A stretch of 64,000 nt of DNA from JACJVV01 sp047602755. Lineage in GTDB: Archaea > Nanobdellota > Nanobdellia > Woesearchaeales > JACJVV01. Under the pieces are notes generated by a model. The model did not search any database. It saw nothing but the letters and a program-made list of their open reading frames with translations, and was not told the origin of the DNA. Location of the stretch: NCBI GenBank assembly GCA_047602755.1, contig JBLKOM010000005.1:1-64000 (forward strand), read 5' to 3'. The position numbers were made by a program, and so were the translations under genes. Positions 59,525 through 64,000 of this stretch are shown here, in pieces; positions within the stretch are counted from its first letter, which is position 1; every line of letters begins with the position of its first letter.

Positions 59525-60316
59525 ATGGTTGCAAGTTTAGAAGTGATTGCAAATGATTCTGAGCCTGTTTTGTCTATATCTGCTTTTCAAACTTCTAATA
59601 CTAAAAATCTGGAGGTAGGTAATGATATTGTGCTACCTATTGAGCGGTCTGGTAGAAAAGTTTCTTTTTGTTTGATTGAAATTGGTTGTAAACCAAATGG
59701 TAAAATTAATCAAGTGAGAAAGCGTAAGCAATCATTGCTTGATTATTTTAATATTTCGTTAGATCAAGTATTTAATATATATCATGGATTTGCTTATTTT
59801 AATGGAAATAAAAATTACGGGATGGATAAATTTGCACGATTATCTTTCCCTGAAAAACCAGATTTTTGTATTCACCATCATTATTTGGATAATATTCTAT
59901 TTGAAATGGATGGAATATATATAGATCAATTATTGAGTAAAGTTCCAAATTCTTCTAGGTTTTATATTGAGGAAGTAATAAAATCAAAAGATATAAAGGA
60001 ATTAAATTTAATGCTTCATTCTAAAAAATATTATTCTTTGGGTGATTTTAGAGGTTATTTGGCAGAATTAACTATTTGGGCAGAATTAATGCATATAAAG
60101 AAAGTTAGTCTTTTACAACCTAATAATATATATTCAGATTATTATTTAAGATTTTATCAACAAGATACTAATTCTTCAGAGTTTGATATAATTGTTGCTT
60201 TTTATGACGATAATGTATTACGAAAGATTTTAGGACGAATGCAACATAAGCCTAATATTAGCGTAACTTATAAGCATGGCTCTGCAGTAAATATGTTAAA
60301 AAGTGTTAATTCTTGA
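59525..60316 (+). CDS. Unknown 263-residue protein
   Basis: A soluble protein. The N-terminal half is beta-rich (VASLEVIANDSEPVLSISAF, FCLIEIGCKPNG), the C-terminal half alpha/beta (LGDFRGYLAELTIWAELMHI then SEFDIIVAFYDDNVLRKILG). The GYLAEL..WAELM plus a later E-x-D followed by a hydrophobic strand recalls PD-(D/E)xK-type nuclease cores, but the closing ExK is not visible, so this is only a suggestion. TTTATAAAA at 59490-59500 is placed for leaderless ATG 59525. Confidence 0.5.
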   Translation: MVASLEVIANDSEPVLSISAFQTSNTKNLEVGNDIVLPIERSGRKVSFCLIEIGCKPNGKINQVRKRKQSLLDYFNISLDQVFNIYHGFAYFNGNKNYGMDKFARLSFPEKPDFCIHHHYLDNILFEMDGIYIDQLLSKVPNSSRFYIEEVIKSKDIKELNLMLHSKKYYSLGDFRGYLAELTIWAELMHIKKVSLLQPNNIYSDYYLRFYQQDTNSSEFDIIVAFYDDNVLRKILGRMQHKPNISVTYKHGSAVNMLKSVNS

Positions 60317-60436
60317 TAATATTAAATTTAATTGATTTAATTATTTTATTTCTATTTTATCATTTAAAATGTCCTTTATAGTATTTTTTATATTAAAATT
60401 TATAAAGAAGTTTGTTTAGTAATGATATGGGGGAAG

Positions 60437-61330
60437 ATGACTGATATTAATATTACATATGAAACTTTGTATGAAATACTTCGAAATGAAAAAAACCGAG
60501 AAGATTTACAAGAGATTTCTCCTTCGTTTTATGATGATGTAATTTCATATTTATCGAAAAATAAAGCTATGCTTGATACTGCTATTTCTAATGGCTCATC
60601 TGATGAGGATAAAGAAGATTTAATTAGGCAAGTAAAAAATATTAAAAATTTAATTAAAGAAATATATGAGCGTCGTGAAAAAAAAATATTAAATATGGCT
60701 TTAGCAAAAAGTCGAACACAAAATGATATGTTAGAATCTAATTCTTTTTTACCTTGTGAAAAAGAATTATATGATCTTGCATCATCTTTACTTGATAATC
60801 ACAGGATGAAAATACTTAATTCTGTATTAAATGGGAATAATGAAACTAATTCACACTTTGGTTTATCCTCATCATCTTTGTCACCTTCATCATCACTATC
60901 TTCTTCTTCATCATCATCACAGCCATATGCACCAATCTCATCACCTTCATCATCATCATCTTCTCCCTCATCTTCTCCATCATCATCTCCATCATCTTCT
61001 CCATCATCTTCTTCATCATTTTCTTCATCATCTTCTCCAATAATTAATAATTCTAGTGATGTATCTCCTAAACCTAGTGTTACTTCATCCTCGCATAAGG
61101 ATATATTGTCTGCAAATGTTTCTTCTGGTGAAAGTTTGTCATCGAGTAAAGAGTCTAAATCAATTAATGAAAAATCATCGAGTATTGAAATTAAGTTTAA
61201 AGAGAATGTTCCTAAATTTCTCGGTAAGGAACTTGAAGTTTATGGGCCATTTGAGCCTGATGAAATTGCAGAAATCCCTTCTGAATTAGCAAATATTTTA
61301 ATAAATAAAGGTAAGGCTGAACAAGTATAA
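60437..61330 (+). CDS. GINS-complex subunit (Gins51/Sld5-like) with Ser/Pro-rich linker
   Basis: About 297 residues. The N-terminal A domain is helical and matches GINS: ITYETLYEILRNEKNREDLQ, then KNLIKEIYERREKKILNMAL and AKSRTQ. The C-terminal B domain, IKFKENVPKFLGKELEVYGP, continues FEPDEIAEIPSELANILINK and GKAEQV, characteristic of archaeal GINS. Between them is an almost pure Ser/Pro low-complexity linker (about 143-205). GINS stimulates MCM helicase at the fork. ATG 60437 is preferred (GGGGGA 60429-60434 just upstream); ATG 60422 is the alternative. Confidence 0.78.
   Translation: MTDINITYETLYEILRNEKNREDLQEISPSFYDDVISYLSKNKAMLDTAISNGSSDEDKEDLIRQVKNIKNLIKEIYERREKKILNMALAKSRTQNDMLESNSFLPCEKELYDLASSLLDNHRMKILNSVLNGNNETNSHFGLSSSSLSPSSSLSSSSSSSQPYAPISSPSSSSSSPSSSPSSSPSSSPSSSSSFSSSSSPIINNSSDVSPKPSVTSSSHKDILSANVSSGESLSSSKESKSINEKSSSIEIKFKENVPKFLGKELEVYGPFEPDEIAEIPSELANILINKGKAEQV
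60864..61043 (+). repeat. TCA/TCT trinucleotide-rich tract coding Ser/Pro linker
   Basis: About 180 bp of TCA, TCT and CCA/CCT codons arranged in imperfect 9- and 12-bp units (for example TCTCCATCATCA). It encodes the linker of the GINS-like protein and is the sort of tract that expands and contracts by replication slippage. Confidence 0.7.
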
Positions 61331-61432
61331 TTATGATTCTGAATAGATCTAGCATGAAGCTAAGAAATACAATTTATCATTATTTTGTATATATCTGTAA
61401 ATTTTTATAAACTTAAATATAGCTATGATAGT

Positions 61433-61837
61433 ATGATGTTTTTTTATAAAATTGGTATGGATTACTATTTGCATGTTAATTCTAATTTAAATTTTAGTGT
61501 AGTTAATGAAAGACTTCAGGAAATTAAGGCATTATCTATGAGATTATATCCTACTAATTCTATTACTATAGAATCAGAAGAAAGTCTTGATAGACTAGCT
61601 TTAGGACTAGGTAGTAATAATTTAGAAGATTTATTACATATTGTTGATGTTACATTTGATTTAGTTGGTATTCCAAATTCTATTTTTGCAGGTGAAAGAT
61701 ATATTTCTGAAATACTTAACAAATATGGTTTTAGTACTTCTAAAATAAGTAATGGGTCATCAGTTCATGGCTTTCGAGGGCATAATGTGATTAAGTCAGA
61801 TTCTGCTGATTTTTATCCATTTAATTTTGATTTCTGA
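61433..61837 (+). CDS. Unknown 134-residue protein
   Basis: A small soluble protein: MMFFYKIGMDYYLHVNSN, then LQEIKALSMRLYPTNSITIE and LLHIVDVTFDLVGIPNSIFA, with a C-terminal GFRGHNVIKSDSADFYPF. It has alternating strands and helices and no motif I recognise. ATG 61433 fits a leaderless start from TTTTTATAAA at 61402-61411; TTG 61385 would add 16 residues. Confidence 0.5.
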   Translation: MMFFYKIGMDYYLHVNSNLNFSVVNERLQEIKALSMRLYPTNSITIESEESLDRLALGLGSNNLEDLLHIVDVTFDLVGIPNSIFAGERYISEILNKYGFSTSKISNGSSVHGFRGHNVIKSDSADFYPFNFDF

Positions 61838-61879
61838 GGTTTTATTTTCTTATTTTTTGTTTTATATATACAAAAACCA

Positions 61880-61895
61880 CAAGCTTTATAAACGG
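61880..61895 (+). promoter_or_regulatory. Strong BRE/TATA element upstream of tRNA-Asp
   Basis: CACAAGCTTTATAAAC is one of the best archaeal promoter matches in the window. Predicted initiation near 61914 would leave about 100 nt before tRNA-Asp (62014), with no ORF of useful length between. Confidence 0.45.
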
Positions 61896-62013
61896 TTTGG
61901 AATTTCTTCAGTATATGCATGCTATTATCTTACTATCTGCTATATAATGACTAAAGTGAAGACTAGATGTAGCTATGTTTTTACAGCTTGTTAAAGACTG
62001 TAAATATGTAAAA

Positions 62014-62107
62014 GCCCTGGTAGTGTAGGGGACTATCATGAAGCCCTGTCGGGAATATCATATTTCACAGCAAGGCTTCGACCCGCGTTCGAATCGCGGC
62101 CAGGGCG
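62014..62107 (+). tRNA. trnD: tRNA-Asp(GTC) with 21-nt intron
   Basis: The acceptor stem GCCCTGG (62014-62020) pairs with CCAGGGC (62100-62106), discriminator G 62107. Anticodon stem AAGCC/GGCTT encloses C-U-GUC-G, with anticodon GTC at 62048-62050. The T arm is CCGCG/CGCGG with TTCGAAT. Between positions 37 and 38 there is an intron at 62052-62072: CUGU (62046-62049) pairs with ACAG (62067-62070), flanked by 3-nt bulges CGG and CAA, a canonical bulge-helix-bulge. CCA is not encoded. Confidence 0.9.
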
Positions 62108-62220
62108 TTGTTATTAGCTTAAAAATAAGTTAATATATAATAATAAATAAAATAAAGAGGAGTAAATAAAAGAGGTCATAGCAACTCTATGATATCTTTG
62201 TTAGGTACAATTGGCATAAA
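62108..62220 (+). other. tRNA-Asp to tRNA-Lys spacer
   Basis: 113 bp of AT-rich sequence with a TTAATATATAATAATA run that could carry the tRNA-Lys promoter, two SD-like motifs (GAGGAG, GAGGT) without sensible ORFs, and a small hairpin CATAG/CTATG around 62178-62192. Confidence 0.3.
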
Positions 62221-62329
62221 GGGCCGTTAGCTCAGCCTGGCTAGAGCACAACACTTTTAACAAAATCAGTCATAGAATGATTGATTGAAAGGAATGTTGG
62301 GGTCGCGAGTTCAAATCTCGTACGGCTCA
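62221..62329 (+). tRNA. trnK: tRNA-Lys(TTT) with 34-nt intron
   Basis: Acceptor GGGCCGT (62221-62227) pairs with ACGGCTC (62322-62328; one G-U), discriminator A. D arm GCTC...GAGC. Anticodon stem CAACA (62249-62253) pairs with TGTTG (62295-62299) around C-U-UUU-A-A, anticodon TTT 62256-62258. The intron is 62260-62293: CUUU (62254-62257) pairs with AAAG (62288-62291), flanked by 3-nt bulges, a standard bulge-helix-bulge. T loop GTTCAAAT. No encoded CCA. Confidence 0.9.
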
Positions 62330-62355
62330 CTTTTTGATACCGAGGAAATATAAAA

Positions 62356-62604
62356 ATGGTTAAAAAGACAAAATTTACAATTGAGAAGCATAATCTTATT
62401 CCAAAACATTCTGTTTGTTCAGATAAGGAAAAACAGCAAGTATATGAAAAGTATGGAACAACTGATCGTGAAATGCCTAAAATTTCTTCAAGAGATGCAG
62501 CATTGGTTAAATTAAAGGTTAAGAAAGGAACTTTAATTAAGATAGAACGTGATGATAAGTTCACAGGTAAAACAATATTCTATAGGGTGGTTTCTGATGA
62601 ATGA
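62356..62604 (+). CDS. rpoH: DNA-directed RNA polymerase subunit H (Rpb5 C-terminal type)
   Basis: 82 residues: KHNLIPKHSVCSDKEKQQVY, then EKYGTTDREMPKISSRDAA and LIKIERDDKFTGKTIFYRVV. The length and motif match archaeal RpoH, which lacks the N-terminal domain of eukaryotic Rpb5. It overlaps rpoB by 8 bp and precedes it in the standard archaeal order. Confidence 0.95.
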   Translation: MVKKTKFTIEKHNLIPKHSVCSDKEKQQVYEKYGTTDREMPKISSRDAALVKLKVKKGTLIKIERDDKFTGKTIFYRVVSDE

Positions 62605-64000
62605 TAAAGCAAGAGTTCTTATTAAAAAATATTTTCAGGATAATAGTTTGGTGCAAGCTAATATTGAGTCATTTAATCAATTTATTGACATTGAATTAAA
62701 GAAAATAATTGAAGAGAATAAAGAGATTGAACCTACAATTATTCCTCAAAATGTTGATGATTTTAAGATTAAACTAGATAGGATATATATTACTAAACCA
62801 GAGATTATAGAGGCTGATGGATCTAAAAGAGAAATTAAACCTATTGAAGCAAGGCTTAGAAAAATGACTTATGCAGCACCTATGTTTATTGAAATTTCAG
62901 CACATATTAATGGAGTTCAGCGTGAGGCATTTACATCACAAATAGCTTCTATTCCTATTATGTTAAAAAGTAAATATTGTTATTTAAATAAAAAGTCACG
63001 TGATGAGCTGATTAAAGAAGGAGAAGATCCAGATGATCCTGGTGGATATTTTATTGTTAATGGTAGCGAAAAAGTTTTGATTGCAGTTGAAGATCTTGCA
63101 GCTAATAATCTTTTGATTGAACCAGCTGAAAAAGGTGGAAGAGATTTAGTTGCGAAAATATTTTCTGAGAAGGGTTCTTTTAAAATTCCTCATACTATTG
63201 AAAAAGAAAAGAATGGTATTTATTCTATAACTTTTACACGAGTAAAGAAAATACCTGTAGTTTTACTAGTTAAAGCACTTGGTTTATTAAAAGATGAAGA
63301 AATAATGAAAGGTATTTCTATTAAGCATCAATTTGATGAAGCACTGGTCAATCTTTATGAGTTTGTTGATGTTAAATCTGCAGAGGATGCTTTGGATTTA
63401 GTAGCTAAAAAAATAGGAATCACTCAATCAAAAGAAATACGCTTACAAAGAATGTATGAAATTCTTGATAAGTATTTACTTCCTAATATCGGAACTAATC
63501 CAGAAGATAGGATTTTAAAAGCAACAAATCTTTTAAAATTATTAAATAGACATATTTTAGCTTCAAGAGGGATAAGTGGTTTAGATGACAAAGATCATTA
63601 TGATAATAAAAGATTAAAGTTAAGTGGTGATCTTTTAGCAGATTTGTTAAGAGTAAATATTAAAGTTTTAATAGGAGATTTACTTTATAATTTCCAGAGA
63701 ATAGTTAAGCGTGGAAAGTTTCCATCTATAAAGGTAATAATTAGAGATAAGCTTTTAACATCTCGTATTTATTCTTCCATGGCTACAGGCAATTGGGTGG
63801 GTGGACGAAAAGGTATTTCTCAAAGAATACAAAGAATAAATTATTTGGATACTTTATCACATTTACAGCGTGTGGTAAGTCCATTATCAACAACACAAGA
63901 AAATTTCTTGGCAAGGGAATTACATCCTACTCATTTTGGGAGATTATGTCCGATTGAGACACCAGAAGGAACAAATATTGGTTTAAGAAAAAATCTTTCT
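62597..64000 (+). CDS. rpoB: DNA-directed RNA polymerase subunit B (partial, runs off the window)
   Basis: ATG 62597 (MNDKARVLIKKYFQDNSLVQ) overlaps the rpoH stop by 8 bp, and the frame stays open for 468 codons to base 64000. Landmarks: KMTYAAPMFIEISAHINGVQ (about 92-111), GGYFIVNGSEKVLIAVEDLA, WVGGRKGISQRIQRINYLDT, and at the window end ELHPTHFGRLCPIETPEGTN. These match the N-terminal half (B'' or the first half of a fused B). Whether the gene is split into B'' and B' cannot be seen. It builds the catalytic core with subunit A. Confidence 0.95.
   Translation, partial: MNDKARVLIKKYFQDNSLVQANIESFNQFIDIELKKIIEENKEIEPTIIPQNVDDFKIKLDRIYITKPEIIEADGSKREIKPIEARLRKMTYAAPMFIEISAHINGVQREAFTSQIASIPIMLKSKYCYLNKKSRDELIKEGEDPDDPGGYFIVNGSEKVLIAVEDLAANNLLIEPAEKGGRDLVAKIFSEKGSFKIPHTIEKEKNGIYSITFTRVKKIPVVLLVKALGLLKDEEIMKGISIKHQFDEALVNLYEFVDVKSAEDALDLVAKKIGITQSKEIRLQRMYEILDKYLLPNIGTNPEDRILKATNLLKLLNRHILASRGISGLDDKDHYDNKRLKLSGDLLADLLRVNIKVLIGDLLYNFQRIVKRGKFPSIKVIIRDKLLTSRIYSSMATGNWVGGRKGISQRIQRINYLDTLSHLQRVVSPLSTTQENFLARELHPTHFGRLCPIETPEGTNIGLRKNLS

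Noticed and set aside
60864..61043. Regular repeats that resemble a CRISPR array
   Set aside because: The repeats are imperfect trinucleotides coding Ser/Pro inside one continuous GINS-like frame; there are no spacers and no cas genes.
62190..62231. Small ORF running into tRNA-Lys
   Set aside because: Thirteen codons that extend into the tRNA acceptor stem, with no SD; chance.

Overview
The window is very AT-rich DNA with unmistakably archaeal information genes: eL21, eS1, RNA polymerase subunits F (Rpb4), H (Rpb5) and the start of B, a GINS subunit, and two tRNAs whose introns form canonical bulge-helix-bulge structures at position 37/38 with no encoded CCA. Many genes look leaderless, with a TTTATA/TTTAAA box about 25-30 nt before the start codon; others use a GGAGGTG-type Shine-Dalgarno (SD) site 6-7 nt before the start. 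The AT content, small genes, UMPH-1-like nucleotidase, bacterial-type GyrB, FtsZ plus SepF, PAS-wHTH regulator, class III signal peptide protein and many small orphan proteins suggest an uncultivated DPANN-type archaeon (Woesearchaeota/Pacearchaeota-like). That placement is inference; the window contains no rRNA.

Layout. 1-1.9 kb: end of a Cys-rich secreted protein, an Lrp-like regulator and a secreted repeat protein. 1.9-9.1 kb: alpha-glucan island: GT3-type glycogen synthase (minus strand), then a tightly coupled plus-strand operon of PAS-wHTH regulator, glycosyltransferase, GH57 hydrolase and DUF5752 protein, followed by a membrane-anchored DUF5752 paralogue and a membrane protein. An amylo-1,6-glucosidase-like debranching enzyme at 38.1-39.9 kb completes a probable glycogen cycle. 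9.1-15.4 kb: Sua5, eL21-RpoF-DUF655, a prephenate dehydratase/dehydrogenase-like fusion with altered motifs, and ArgS. 15.4-18.5 kb: membrane spermidine-synthase-like protein and a membrane-anchored isoaspartyl methyltransferase. 18.6-23.3 kb: a three-gene minus-strand operon of unrecognised function (large helical protein, coiled-coil protein, TIM-barrel-like protein), the best candidate here for an undescribed system. 23.3-28.7 kb: CRM protein, arrestin-like protein, FtsZ, polyprenyl-diphosphatase, HIT protein, a wHTH regulator, and a hairpin-rich intergenic region before an orphan membrane protein.

28.7-36.9 kb: secreted sugar dehydrogenase-like lipoprotein, an operon with rhodanese, small membrane, PEP-synthase-like and zinc-ribbon proteins, MsrA-MsrB, HAD phosphatase, AlkD, RBBP9-like hydrolase and CYTH protein. 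37-42.5 kb: two orphan proteins behind a long leader, debranching enzyme, a 47-aa protein, UMPH-1-like nucleotidase, LOG-like protein and eS1. 42.6-48.8 kb, all minus strand: GyrB, pilin-like Lcl-domain protein, RimK ligase with its retropepsin-like partner, MscS channel and a small wHTH. 49-56 kb: two acidic microproteins, thioredoxin reductase with an NYN-domain protein, zinc ribbon, SepF and a 1,114-aa surface protein. 56-64 kb: macro domain, small membrane protein, a 35-aa microprotein, radical SAM, GNAT, DUF4346-like and orphan proteins, a GINS subunit with a Ser/Pro linker, tRNA-Asp, tRNA-Lys, rpoH and rpoB (cut by the window end).

No CRISPR array, rRNA, intact transposase or prophage was found. 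The only hint of mobile DNA is the hairpin cluster at 27.6-27.8 kb.
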